Assembly: GCF_032884065.1 (NCBI RefSeq) | Contig: NC_088881.1 | Location: forward strand, 11,559,260-11,623,259 | Direction: 5' to 3' | Source: Artemia franciscana | Lineage: Eukaryota; Arthropoda; Branchiopoda; Anostraca; Artemiidae | DNA: 64,000 bases | In this document: piece after piece, positions 12,106 through 23,985 of the stretch | How the letters are laid out: every line of letters starts with the position of its first letter | Numbering within the stretch: the stretch's first letter is position 1 | Position numbers and translations under genes: made by a program | Notes under the pieces: model-generated | Told to the model about the DNA's origin: nothing | Seen by the model: only the letters and a program-made list of their open reading frames with translations | The model's database searches: none

Positions 12106-12963
12106 TCTCTAGAATTCCCGCCGGGAAAAATCTTTGGAGCAAGTAGAGAGTACATTGGAAATTGTAAGCTAAGTCCTACTTAAACTCTAGAATTCCCGAA
12201 TTCTAGAATTCTAGAATCTCTAGAATTCCCGCCGGGAAAAATCTTTGGAGCAAGTAGAGAGTACATTGTAAATTGTAAGCTAAGTTCTACTTAAACTCTA
12301 GAATTCCCGAATGCTAGAATTCTAGAATCTCTAGAATTCCCGCCGGGAAAAATCTTTGGAGCAAGTAGAGAGTACATTGGAAATTGTAAGCTAAGTTCTA
12401 CTTAAACTCTAGAATTCCCGAATTCTAGAATTCTAGAATCTCTAGAATTCCCACCGGGAAAAATCTTTGGAGCAAGTAGAGAGTACATTGGAAATTGTAA
12501 GCTAAGTTCTACTTAAACTATAGAATTCCCGAATTCTAGAATTCTAGAATCTCTAGAATTCCCGCCGGGAAAAATCTTTGGAGCAAGTAGAGAGTACATT
12601 GGAAATTGTAAGCTAAGTTCTACTTAAACTCTAGAATTCCCGAATTCTAGAATTCTAGAATCTCTAGAATTCCCGCCAGGAGAAATCTTTGGATCAAGTA
12701 GAGAGTACATTGGAAATTGTACGCTAAGTTCTACTTAAACTCTAGAATTCCCGAATTCTAGAATTCTAGAATCTCTAGAATTCCCGCCGGGAAAAATCTT
12801 TGGAGCAAGTAGAGAGTACATTGGAAATTGTAAGCTAAGTTCTACTTAAACTCTAGAATTCCCGAATTCTAGAATTCTAGAATCTCTAGAATTCCCGCCG
12901 GGAAAAATCTTTGGAGCAAGTAGAGAGTACATTGGAAATTGTAAGCTAAGTTCTACTTAAACT
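12106..12963. repeat. 111-bp satellite array, about 7.7 copies
   Basis: Units start at 12106, 12217, 12328, 12439, 12550, 12661, 12772 and 12883, an exact 111-bp period, and the last is cut at about 12963. Each unit reads TCTCTAGAATTCCCGCCGGG, then a 60-bp non-repetitive core containing AAGTAGAGAGTACATTG, then CTCTAGAATTCCCGAATTC and nested TTCTAGAA palindromes. Copies differ by only one to four bases, so the array is young or homogenised. The period is constant with no length change. Confidence 0.98.
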
Positions 12964-13342
12964 ATTAATCATGTTCATTTAATTAATAATTGTGGCTATT
13001 GCTTCAGTCTATTGCCATTGCCCAGTTTTTTTTGGGGATAAATATCTTATCATGAAGTTCCAAGTGATAGTTCTTAAAAACTTGAAGAATGTTTTTATCA
13101 CGAAGTCATTGTCAAAAATAGACCATAATTTCTTGGCGATTATTTATGCGACTTTAAGAGGTAATTCCAATGCTTCTGTTTGATAAATTTGATTTTCTCT
13201 CAATATAATTTTCTGTTTGTTCGAATGGTTTGCTGTATGCCTAATGGATATTAGCATCGAACTATTTCGTCTGGGCCAAGATCACATTGTGCTTACATTT
13301 CGTTTGCAAAGAATTTCAGTGTCATCGGTTTCGATTTTTGGT
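12964..13342. other. Intronic spacer, nothing recognised
   Basis: This spacer lies between the 111-bp array and FB copy 2. The only open frame is short and has no family resemblance. Confidence 0.4.
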
Positions 13343-15075
13343 AGATTACATAAAAAAAAACCAGTTTTTCTAACTGAAAGTAAGGAGCGACATTAAAACT
13401 TAAAACGAACAGAAATTACTCCGTATATGAAATGGGTTGTCCCGTCCGCAATCCCTCGCTTTATATGCTAAAGCTTTTAATTGTTTTAAAAAGCAGAATT
13501 GTGGTAAAGAGTCAAACTTTAGCAAAAAGAGCGAAGGATTGCGGAGGGGACAACCCATTTCATATACGGAGTAATTTCTGTTCGTTTTAAGTTTTAATGT
13601 CGCTCCTTCCTTTCAGTTGGAAAAACTAGTTTTTTTTTATGTAATTTCTGAACGTTTTTGAATTAATGAATGTTTGATTTTGGCTCTCCACACATAAATT
13701 ATTAAAATGAAATTTACATTTTATTTTCATTTTTTGGCTAAATGGCTTTCTCTTAGTTTTGATCAGACGATTTTGAGAAATAAGGGATGGGAAAGGAGGC
13801 CTAGTTGCCATGCAATTTTTCGGTTACACAAAAAGGCAACTATAAATTTTAATTTTTAACGAATTTTTTTATTAGTAAAAAATATACGTAACTTAAGAAT
13901 TAACTTACGTGACAAACTTTTATATTCTTAAATTTTTATTATGTATATGAGGGGGTTTGTACCCTCGTTAATACCTCACTCTTTACAATAAATCGTAAGT
14001 TTTGTGCCGATTCTTTAAGAATGATCCCTGAATCAGAAAGGCCGTAGAATAAATAGTTGAAATTACTAAAAATACTATAGCATAAAGAGCGAGGTATTTA
14101 TCTCCTCCTAAATACCTCGCTCTTTATGCTAAAGTATTTTTAGAACCCCTCATATGCGTAATAATCTCTGTTCGTTTTAAGTTTCAATGCTGCTCCTTAC
14201 TTTAAATTGAAAAAACTTTGCCATGTTTATTTTTTCATTGTTTTTTTATGGTAATTTTAGTAAATCCTGCGCCCTTTTCATTGAATTTTTCTTCCCCCGT
14301 GACATATTTCTACAAGGAAAGCTCCTCCCACATAGCCCCCTCCCCTCAACCCCACCCCCAAAACTAAAAAAAAATCCCCTGAAAACGACTGTACACTTCC
14401 CAATAACCATTATTATATGTAAACACTGGTCGAAGTTTGTAACTTGCAGCCCCTCCCCTAGGGACTGTGGGGGAGTGAGTCATTCCCAAAGGCATAGTTA
14501 TTATGGTTTTTGACTATGCGGAACAAAATGGCTATCTCAAAATTTTGATTTGTTGACATTGGAGAAAAAATGAGCGTGGGAGGGGGCCTAGGTGACCTCC
14601 AGTTTTTTTGGTCACTTAAAAAGGGAACTAGAACTTTTCATTTCCGTTAGAATGAGCCCTCTTGCAACATTCTAGGACCACTTGGTCGATACGATGACCC
14701 CTGAGGAAAAAAAAAACAAAACAAAAAACAAACAAATAAACACGCACCCGTGATTTGTCTTCTGGCAAAAAATACGAAATTTCACATTTTTGTAGATAGG
14801 AGCTTGAAAATTTTTCTATAGGGTTCTCTGATACGGCGAATGCGATGGTGTGACTTTTAGGGGGTGTTTTCCCCTATTTTCTAAAATAAGACAAATTTTC
14901 TCAGGCTCGTGACTTTTGATGACAAAGACCAAATTTGATGGAACTTATATATTTAAAATCAGCATGAAAATTCGATTCTTTTGATGTATATTTTAGCATC
15001 AAAATTCCGTTATTTAGAGTTTCGTTTACTATTGACCCGGGTCGCTCCTTACTATAGTTCGTTACCACGAACTGT
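13343..15075 (-). mobile_element. FB element, full-length copy 2
   Basis: Inverted full-length copy, colinear with 5129-6866 when reverse-complemented. It begins with an A-run/CCAGTTTTT and AACTGAAAGTAAGGAGCGAC, has the large palindrome at about 13350-13640 and the smaller palindrome around 14070-14140, and ends with GTCGCTCCTTACTA and a one-mismatch terminal hairpin at 15054-15075. Its length of about 1.73 kb matches copies 1, 4 and 5, which argues for one defined non-autonomous subfamily rather than random fragments. Confidence 0.85.
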
Positions 15076-15828
15076 TTGATATTAGGTTTGCGGCTGAAAA
15101 AAGAAACAAACCAATGGTTTTTACTTCTTTATGTTGATGGTTAGACATTTTCAGATTAGTTTTACAATTAGGAATAATAGTTTACGTGGTATTTGTTTTT
15201 TTTTAATATATTTTTTTTCTTTTCTTTTTAAGTAGCTTATCAAGTTTACTTATAATCTATAAAAGTCACTATTGTTTCGAAGCAAGGGGTCCGTAGAGGG
15301 ATACCTAGAGGAAGTACTAGTAATCCAGAAAAAACTTTCAACAGCGTCATTGAAGTTTATTCATGTGAAGAGTTGACGAGAAGGCATAGTTTTAATTCTT
15401 AGTAATTGTTTCTTACTTTTAAACAGCGACAAAGCACAATAATCTTTTATCTTTATTTATCTAATATTTTTATTATTTATACCTCCAATTCTCAAACAAT
15501 AAACCCTAAAACGAAGCACACTACTCAAACATCGACTTGAAAAGTTTCTATGACTCGAATCGGGTTTGAAACCAGCCACACCATCCCTAATAATGACTCT
15601 TTTGCGACATGTAATAAAACAGAAAAGAGAGTAACAATTTTAATTTTGCCGTGTTTAATTTCAAGACTATATTGTTTATTTTTTTATTCTAACCGAATTT
15701 ACTACCTTCCATTATGTATCATTGTAATAAAAGTATTTTTGGCAATGCAAAAAAAAAAGAATAGAATCGAAAATTTCCTATTAAGAAGACAAAATCTAAG
15801 GTGGGTGTGTAACTGTACCACCGTGTAA
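15076..15828. other. Intronic DNA, no gene recognised
   Basis: No repeat or coding match was seen. An open frame at 15550-15828 has no recognisable domain and ends at the minisatellite border. Confidence 0.35.
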
Positions 15829-16440
15829 CTGAATCCCAAGCAACAGAGCCCCTATAACTGACCCAACGGGCAACTGATGCCCCATGCAACTGATCCCCTG
15901 CGTCACTGAACCCCCGTGAAACTAAGCCCCGTACAACTGAACCCTCGTGAAACTGAACCCAGTAAAACTCAACCCCATTTAATTGAACCCCTCGTTTAAC
16001 TGCGCCCCCTTGTAATTGAAGTCCCGTGCAAATGCAACTGAACTACCGTGCAAATGAACCACTATGCAATTGAACTACCGTGCAAATGAATCCCAAGCAA
16101 CAGAGCCCCTATAACTGACCCAACGGGCAACGGATGCCCCATGCAACTGATCCCCTGCGTAACTGAACCCCCGTGAAACTAAGCCCCGTACAACTGAACC
16201 CTCGTGTAACTAAAGCCTCGTGAAACTGAACCCCGTAAAACTCAACCCCATTTAATTGAACCCCTCGTTTAACTGAGCCCCCTTGTAATTGAAGTCCCGT
16301 GCAAATGCAACTGAACTACCGTGCAAATGAACCACTGTGCAATTGAACCACCGTGCAACTGAATCCCCGTTTAACTGATCTCCGTGTAACTCAACCCTCG
16401 TATAGCTGTACCCTCGTGCAACTTTAACCTCTATACCCGG
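15829..16440. repeat. CAACTGAACCCC-type minisatellite with higher-order duplication
   Basis: A chain of 13-18 bp units on the theme GTGCAACTGAACCCCC, with variable C-runs and CGTG/CATG linkers. A block that starts GAATCCCAAGCAACAGAG at about 15830 starts again at about 16088, so a 258-bp block was duplicated. The open frame on the minus strand here (16252-16458) is only the repeat in translation. Confidence 0.93.
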
Positions 16441-16545
16441 TTTTTCAATATTCAACATATATAAGGCAATATCATTGGGTTAAAACCAATGCAAAATATC
16501 TACATGTTCAACCGTGTTAGGATTGTTTGTTTTTTACATGATAAA

Positions 16546-17031
16546 TTGCATAAAAAAACTAGTTTTTTTTAAACTGAAAGTAAGGAGCGACATTAAAACT
16601 TAAAACGAACAGAAATTACTCCGTATATGAAATGGGTTGTCCCCTCCGCAATCCCTCGCTCTTTGCGCTAAAGCTATTAACTGTTATTAAAAGCAGAATT
16701 GTGGCAAAGAGTCAAACTTTAGCGTAAAGAGCGAGGGATTGCGGAGGGGACAACCCATTTCATATACGGAGTAATTTTGCTTTAGGATTCTCTGATACGC
16801 CGAATGCGATGGTGTGATTTTCGTTAAAATTCTGTGACTTCTAGGGGGTGTTTTCCCCTATTTTCTAAAAAAAGGCAAATTTTTTCAGGCTCGCAACTTT
16901 TGATGACAAAGACTAAATTTGATTAAACTTATATATTTAAAATCAGCATGAAAATCTGAATTCCATTTTTTAGAGTTTCGTTTACTATTGAGCCGGGTCG
17001 CTCCTTACTACAGTTCGTTACCACGAATTGT
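16546..17031 (-). mobile_element. FB element, internally deleted copy
   Basis: It retains the full palindromic end (about 16548-16770), then jumps directly to the sequence normally next to the hairpin end (TCTCTGATACGCCGAATG onward) and closes with a one-mismatch terminal hairpin at 17010-17031. The junction is at about 16776. About 1.2 kb of interior is missing, yet both ends are kept. Confidence 0.85.
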
Positions 17032-17084
17032 TTGTTAAAAGCCTGTGAAGATGATACATAAAAAAAGCTCTGTTTTGTTTTCAC

Positions 17085-17690
17085 AAAGTTTTTTTTTTAA
17101 ACTGAAAATAAGGAGCAGCATTAAAACTTAAAATGAACAGAAATTATTCCGCATATGAAAGGTGTTCCCTCCTCGACACCTCGCTCTTTACGTTAAAGGT
17201 TTGATTGTTTTAGAAAGTAGAGTTTGACAAAGAGTAAGACTTTGGAGTAAAGAGTGAGGCATTGAGGAGGAGACAGCCCATTTCGTATACGGGATAATTT
17301 CTGTTCGTTTTAATTTCTAACGTTGCTCCTTACTTTCAGTTAAAATAGCTTGTCTTTATGTAATTTCTGAACGTTTTTCAACTAATGCAGGTTCAAATTT
17401 GACCCCACAATATATGAAAAATTAAAACCAAAATTGTATGTTAATTTTGGCAGATTTATTACGTATATAAAGGGTTCCCCTCCTCAATACCTCACTCTTT
17501 ACGCTAAAGCTGTTAGCATTAAAAAACAGTTTCCTATTCTAATTAAACAGCCCTCGTATTTAAGTAGCCGCTCTAAAAAAATGGGACGAACTGTTAAACT
17601 CTAGCGTAAAGACTAAGATATTTAGGAGGGGACAACCCTTCATACATGGAATAATTTCTGCTCGTTTTTCAAACAATATCGGTAAAGCTG
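17085..17690 (-). mobile_element. FB-related fragment with two palindromes
   Basis: A diverged FB end palindrome (about 17090-17350, arms with AAGGAGCAGCATTAAAAC and GTTGCTCCTTACTTTCAG) is followed by a second, weaker palindrome (about 17455-17680, with CTCTTTACGCTAAAG and its complement). It lacks the terminal hairpin and is older than the neighbouring copy. Confidence 0.7.
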
Positions 17691-18270
17691 GCTCACCCTC
17701 TACGAAATATACCCCTTCTCCTCGAGGAACACTTGTCCTTGGAAATTTCATCCAACGTAAAGTGCAGCCCCCCCCCCCCCGTCAAATTCCCTCCAGACAC
17801 TTCCATCCTCGCTGAGAATCCTCCTCCCTGTGAAACTGCTTGCGGAAGATTCAGCCTAAGAAATTCTCCTTAGCATTCTTTCACTTGAATAAGACTTGAA
17901 TCTCTAATCGATTTCTCAATCACTCCAGATGTCCCCCTTCCGTGGAAATTATTTACCGGAAATAAAAACACGCGGAAAACAGCTCCCGAAAAATCCCATT
18001 TGAACATCTCAACATGAAAAATTTGGCAAAGAGAATGTAAGACAATTAAAAAGAATTTTGTATATTAATTCTGTCAAACCCCCCAGTGTAAAATTTCCCC
18101 TGGAGAATTCATCCTCCAGAAAATTTCCCTACACACGGAACGTTCTTCTATAGAAAGCTACCCCAAGCACAAACCCTCCCCCCGAAAATGTCTGTAAACT
18201 TCCCAATAATACATTCTATATGCAAACAATAGTCAAATTAAATAATTTACAGGCATTTCCCTCCCACCCA
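17691..18270. repeat. C-rich GGAAAATCCCC-type module
   Basis: Loosely repeated words such as CCCCGTGGAAATT, CTCCAGAAAATTTCCC and GAATTCATCC alternate with AT-rich spacers. Related segments occur at about 48510-49220 and 62886-63970, each time next to an FB palindrome, so this is probably part of a longer FB variant. A C12 run is at about 17767-17780. There is no coding potential. Confidence 0.6.
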
Positions 18271-19070
18271 AACTAGCCAAAATATTTTTAAGGTCTATAA
18301 AAATTTTACTGATCTAGGTAGATTCCCTGTTGTTTTAAAATTCAAAAAATTTGCATATTAAGCCTTCAAGCCTCTACAATAAGGTTCTATGATTGTTTTG
18401 TAGTTAGGGAGGGAGAGAGATGCGTCAAAGGGTAGATTTTGATACCAAAACATCCCGACTCTCATGAAGCATTCAGTTAACTACAGAATTTGTTCTAAGG
18501 GAAAACGAGGGGAGAGTGGAGGTAGAAATTGATATAAAATCCCCAGGGCTATATCAGGACTTTTGTTTGGAGGGTTATATTTTGGTGGGGGGGGGGGTGA
18601 ATTTTCGGCTGAGAATATTTGTAGTCTACGCTGTTTCTATGTGAGCAAAAAGTAACATTAAACCCCAAAAGGACCAGAATGCATTATGTATAGGACGGGA
18701 CTGCCCTTGGCTCATCCCCACCTCCACCTCACGGTCGTAGAAAGTTCGGAGGATGCTCATTCGACCATAAATTGAGAATTTTAGTCCTTTTCTTATAAGT
18801 CAAAAGTGGTTGTAAGCCAACCAGCTACTGGGAGGAAGCAATTTTAGGGAGGTGTTTTCCAGTGGGGGGGGGGGGGGTTAAACGCCTAGATCTGCAGACA
18901 ATGAACGGGCGAAGGAAACTTCATTAAAACACATAAACAAGGAATAATAAATCTGGCTTTAATGGTCCGTGACGTCTAATTTTCTTTGTTTTTGTGACAA
19001 CAATACAGAGCTTTTTAATTAATCATCTTGACAGGCGTTTACATCATAACTTTAAAAAACAAATAATCCA
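18271..19070. other. Intronic DNA with G-runs, no gene
   Basis: Contains long G-tracts near 18586 and 18865 within purine-rich sequence. No recognisable family or exon. Confidence 0.4.
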
Positions 19071-20450
19071 GCAGTTCATGGTAACGAACTGTAGTAAGGA
19101 GTGACCCGGCTCAGTAGTAACCGAAACTCTAAAAAAAACAAAATTTTGATTTGAAAAAACATGATTTTAAATATATAAGTTTCATCAAATTTATTCTTAC
19201 CCAACAAAAGCTACGAACCTGAGAAAATTTGCCTTATTTTAGAAAATAGGGGAAAATACCCCTTAAATGACATAGAATCTTAACGAAAATCACACCATCG
19301 GATTCAGAGTATCCGAGAACACTACAGTAAAAGTTTCAAACACGGATGCGTGTTTATTTGTTTGTTTGTTATTTTTTTCCCAGGGGTGATCGCATCGACC
19401 CACTGGTCCTTGAATGTCGAGGGAGGGCTCCTTCTAACGGAAATTTTAAGTTCTAAGAGCCCTTTTTAAGTGACCAAAATATTTGGGGGCCTCTAGGCCC
19501 CCTCCCACGCTCATTATTTTCGAAAAGTCACTGGATTAAAATTCTGAGATAGCTATTTTATTCAGCATAGTTGAAAAACCTAACTAATATGTCTTTGGGG
19601 ACGACTGCAAGTTATAAACTTTAACCAGTGTTTACATATAATAATGGTTATAAGGAAGCGTACAGACGTTTTCAGGAGGATTTTCTTGGTTGGGGTGGGA
19701 TCGAGGGAAGGGGGTTGTGTGGGGGAACTTTCTATTGAGGAATTTGTCATGGGGTAAGAGAATTTTCACGAAGGGGGCGCAGGACTTTTCTAGAAAATTT
19801 TAAAAAAAACAATGAAAAAATAAATATGAAATTTTTTTTTCAACTGAGAGTAAGGATCAGCATTAAAACTGAAAACGAAAAGAAATTACTAAACATATGA
19901 GGGGTTCATCTCCACCAAATACCTCACTTTTTGCGCTAAAGTATTTTTAGGAATTTCAACTATTTATTCTGCGGCCTTTGTGATTCAGGGGTCATTCTTA
20001 AGGAATTGGGACACAATTTAAGCTTTAGTGTAAAGAGCGAGGTATTGAAGAGGGGGTGAAACGCCTCTTATACGAAATAAAAACATACGAACATAGAATT
20101 TTTTTAAATAAGTTAATTCGTAAGTTAAATATATTTATACTAACAAAAACGTTCGTAAAAAATTTAAAGTTCTACTTCTCTTTTTAAATACCCAAAAAAT
20201 TGGAGGGTAACTAGGCCTCCTCCCTCGTTCCTTTTTTCTCAAAATCGTCCAATAAAAACTATGAGAGAGCAATTTAGCCAAAAGTTCAATTAATATTCAG
20301 AATTCGTTTTAATTATTCATATACGGAAAGCAACATGCATTAATTCAAAAAAGTTCAGAAATTAAATTAAAAAAAAGTTTTTTTTAACTCAAAGTAAGGA
20401 GCGACATTAAAACTTAAACGAACAGAGATTACTCTGTATCTGAAAGGGTC
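19071..20450 (+). mobile_element. FB element, 3'-truncated diverged copy
   Basis: Starts with the terminal hairpin (one mismatch, 19071-19092) and AGTAAGGAGTGACCCGGCTC, and runs colinearly with copy 1 up to the first arm of the large palindrome (AAGGAGCGACATTAAAAC at about 20395). It then stops, with the GGTTCAGTT minisatellite beginning at once. The second palindrome arm is absent. Confidence 0.8.
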
Positions 20451-20765
20451 TGTACTGAGGTTCGGTTGGACGAGGGTTCAGTTACAGGAATGCTGAGGTA
20501 AACGGTAGCTCAGTTGTACAGTGGTTCAGCTACACGGGGGTTGAGTTGCGAGGGGTTGAGTTGCACGGGGTTGAGTTGCACAAGGGTTTAGTTTAACGGG
20601 GAACAGTTGCACGAAGGTTCAGCTACACGAGGGCTCAGAAGCAAAGTGATTCAGTTACGCGGGGGTTCATTTGTTTAGAGAGTTCAGTTATACGGTAGTT
20701 CAAATACAGGGGCTCAGTTGCTTAGGGTTATAATACACGGTGGTTCAATTGCAATGGACCCAAAA
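20451..20765. repeat. Inverted copy of the CAACTGAACC minisatellite
   Basis: Units read GGGGTTCAGTTGCACG and variants, the reverse complement of the array at 15829-16440. It directly abuts the broken end of an FB copy. Unit length is about 15-18 bp. Confidence 0.9.
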
Positions 20766-21372
20766 TCTAACTATTATGAAATTGTTCTATTTAGTTCTAT
20801 AATGCAGTGAGAAGCTCTGAAGTAGCCTACTGTAATATCTCGGAACTTTCTAAACTACAATTGAAGAAAGAAAATAGAAAACATTATCCGTAAGCCTGGT
20901 TCTATCAAAACATTGTTCTCTCTACTATATGTTGCAATAGCAAAAAGGGAAAGGTTATAGTTTCCTCTATTTGTTATTTCGACGGTACTGTAGGCTTTCC
21001 AATTAATCATATTATACTATTTCTAGTATATATTGTAACCTTTAACTAAAACCCTGTCTAATATTACAAAAGATACTATAGTGACAATTGTTGCATTTAA
21101 AATCTTTCCATTTCACGTGATTTTTTTAACTTTAATCTTTTAACAATAGATTTGTTTATTGTTGTTGGTTTTCTTTTTATGTGTCTGTGTGTGTTTGATG
21201 AATAACTTTTCAGTTTTCTTCTACAGAAAACAAAATTATCTTTCTTCTTATGTTTTGCACGACAAGGTACAGACGGGATATTTTTATTTATTTTTAACTT
21301 TATTTTGATCAAAAATGAACAGAGAATTTTATCATCTTATTCTTCTTCTTTCACGTTTCCGTTCCCAATCAA
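20766..21372. other. Intronic DNA, nothing recognised
   Basis: AT-rich with no supported exon or repeat. A lysine-rich open frame on the minus strand (21097-21312) looks like chance. Confidence 0.35.
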
Positions 21373-23655
21373 ACAGTTCGTGGTAACGAACTGTAGTAAG
21401 GAGCGACCCGCGTCAATAGTAAACGAAACTGTGAAAAACGAAATTCCGATGCTAAAAGATATATAAAAAGAATCGGATTTTCATACTGATTTCAAATATA
21501 TAAGTTTTATCAAATTTAGTCTTTGTCATCAAAAGTTACGAGCCTTAGAAAATTTGCCTTATTTTAGAAAATAGGGGGAAACACCCCCTAAAAGTCATCG
21601 AATCGTAACGAAAATTACACCATCGCATTCAGCGTATCAGAGAACCCTATAGAAAAAATTTCAAGGTCCAAACTAAAAATGTGGGATTTCATATTTTTTG
21701 CCAGAAGACTAATCACGGGTACGTGTTTATTTTATTTTTTTTTTTTTTTTTCCGGGGGTCATCGTATCAACCAAGTGGTCCTAGAGTGTTGCAAGAGGGC
21801 TCATTCTAACAGAAACAAAAAGTTCTAGTGCCCTTTTTAAGTGACCAAAAAAATTGGAGGGCGCCTAGGCCCCCTCCCACGCTCATTTTTTCCCCAAAGT
21901 TAACATATCAAAATTTTGAGATAGCCATTTTGTTCTGCATAGTCGAAAACCATAATAACTATGTCTTTAGGGATGACTTACCACCCAAGTAACTTTCAGC
22001 CCCTTGCAGGGGCTGCAAGTTACTAACTTTGACCAATGTTTACATACAGTAATGGTTATTTGGAAGTGTACCGACGTTTTCGGGTTTTTTTTTGTTTGGG
22101 TGTGGGGTTCAAGGGAGGGAGCTATATGGGAGGATCTTTCCTTGGAGGAATATTTCATGGGGGAAGAGAAATTTAATGAAAAGGGTGCAGGATTTTCTAG
22201 CATTACTATTAAAAAAAAAAAAAATGAAAATATAACCATGAAAAAGTTTTTTCAATTGAAAGTAAGGAGAAGCAATAAAACTTAAAACGAACAGAGATTA
22301 TTACGCATATGAGGGGTTGTAAAAATACTTTAGCATAAAGAGCGAGGTATTTAGAAGTAGATTCGCTCTTTATGCTAAACTATTTTTAGTAATTTCAACT
22401 ATTTATTCTACGACCTTCTGATTCAGGGGTCATTTTTAAGGAATTGGGACAAAACTTAAGATTTAGTGTGAAGAGCGAGGTATTAACGAGGAGACAAACC
22501 CCTCATATATATAATCAAAAATATAAGAATATAAAAGTTTGTTACGTAAGGTAATTCTTAAGTTACGTATATTTTTTACTAATAAAATGTTCGTTAAAAA
22601 TTAAAAGTTCTAGTTGTCTTTATAAGTAACCGAAAAATTGGGGGGAAACTAGGCCTCCTTCCCCGCCCCTTATTTCTCAAAATCGTCTGATCAAAACTAA
22701 GAGAAAGCCATTTAGCCAAAAAAGAATTAATATGCAAATTTCATTTTAATAATTTATGTACGGAGAGCCAAAATCAGACATGCATTAATTCAAAAACTTT
22801 CAGAAATTAAATAAAAAACAAGCTTTTTCAAATGAAAGTAAGGAGCGACATTAAAACTTAAAACAAACAGAAATTGCTCCTTATATGAAACGGGCTTTTT
22901 CTCCTCGACACCCCGCTCCTTGCGCTAAAGTTTGATTCTTTCTCGCAACTCTACTTTTTAAAACAATAAAAAACTGTAGCGTAAAGAGCGGGGTGTCGAC
23001 AGAGATTATTACGCATATGAGGGGTTCTAAAAATACTTTAGTACAAAGAGCGAGGTATTTAGAAGGAGAAAAATACTTCGCTCTTTATGCTAAATTATTT
23101 TTAGTAATTTCAACTATTTATTCTACGGCCTTTCTGATTGAGGGGTCATTCTTAAAGAATTGGGATTGCCTTTATAAGTAACCGAAAAATTGGAGGGCAA
23201 CCAGACCTCCTTCCCAACCCCTTATTTCTCAAAATCGTCTGATCAAAACTATGAGAAAGCCATTTAGCCAAAAAAATTAATATGCAAATTTCTATTAATA
23301 ATTCATGTACGGAGAGTCAAAATCAGACATGCATTAATTCAAAAACTTTCAGAAATTAAATAAAAAAAAACAAGTTTTTTGAAATGAAAGTAAGGAGCGA
23401 CATTAGAACTTAAAACGAACAGAAATTACTCCTTATATGAAAGGGACCTTTCCTGCTCGACACCCCGCTCCTTGCGCTAAAGTTTGATTCTTTCTCGCAA
23501 CTCTACTTTTAAAAAAAAATAAAAAAAAATTTAGCGTAAAGAGCGGGGTGTCGAGGAGGAAAGGACCCTTTCATATAAGGAGTAATTTTATGTTCGTTTT
23601 AAGTTCTAATGTCGCTCCTTACTTTCATTTCAAAAAACTTGTTTTTTTTATTTAA
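21373..23655 (+). mobile_element. FB element, long copy with internal duplication
   Basis: Begins with the perfect terminal hairpin at 21373-21394 and AGTAAGGAGCGACCC. It follows copy 1, but after the first palindrome (loop near 22950) the second arm breaks off at about 22996. The sequence jumps back to the GAGATTATTACGCATATGAG block seen earlier at about 22287. About 710 bp are therefore tandemly duplicated, and the element closes with a second complete palindrome at about 23370-23650. Its length of about 2.28 kb compares with 1.73 kb for the standard copies. Confidence 0.85.
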
Positions 23656-23985
23656 TGACAAAAAGAGACTAATCCATTTCTGTTTTCAATAGATACTGTG
23701 GGAATTTTTAAACTCAAGAACTTTCTAAGACTTTTTGATCACCCAGAGCAGTAATTTACATTTAAAAGTCTTCCCCAATAGAACAAGCGAACACTAAATG
23801 AAATCTTATACAAAATTAGCACAAAAATATTCTAGGTCTAGAAAAGCTTTTAAAGAATTATAAGAAGTTTCTTACAATCTGTAGAACTATCATAAACACA
23901 GATATTCTATTAAAGTACTAGGGGAAAAAAATGAGAACAATAGAGCTAAAGGATATTTTCCCTTAACCTGAAAAGATAAAACAGT
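23656..23985. other. Intronic spacer
   Basis: Nothing recognised between the FB copy and the 680-bp duplication. Confidence 0.35.

Noticed and set aside
12106-12963. CRISPR-like array
   Set aside because: The whole 111-bp unit is repeated with no variable spacers, and the context is a eukaryotic intron.
16252-16458. Minus-strand open frame
   Set aside because: It is the minisatellite in translation (repeated QL/HL and VAR-type units).
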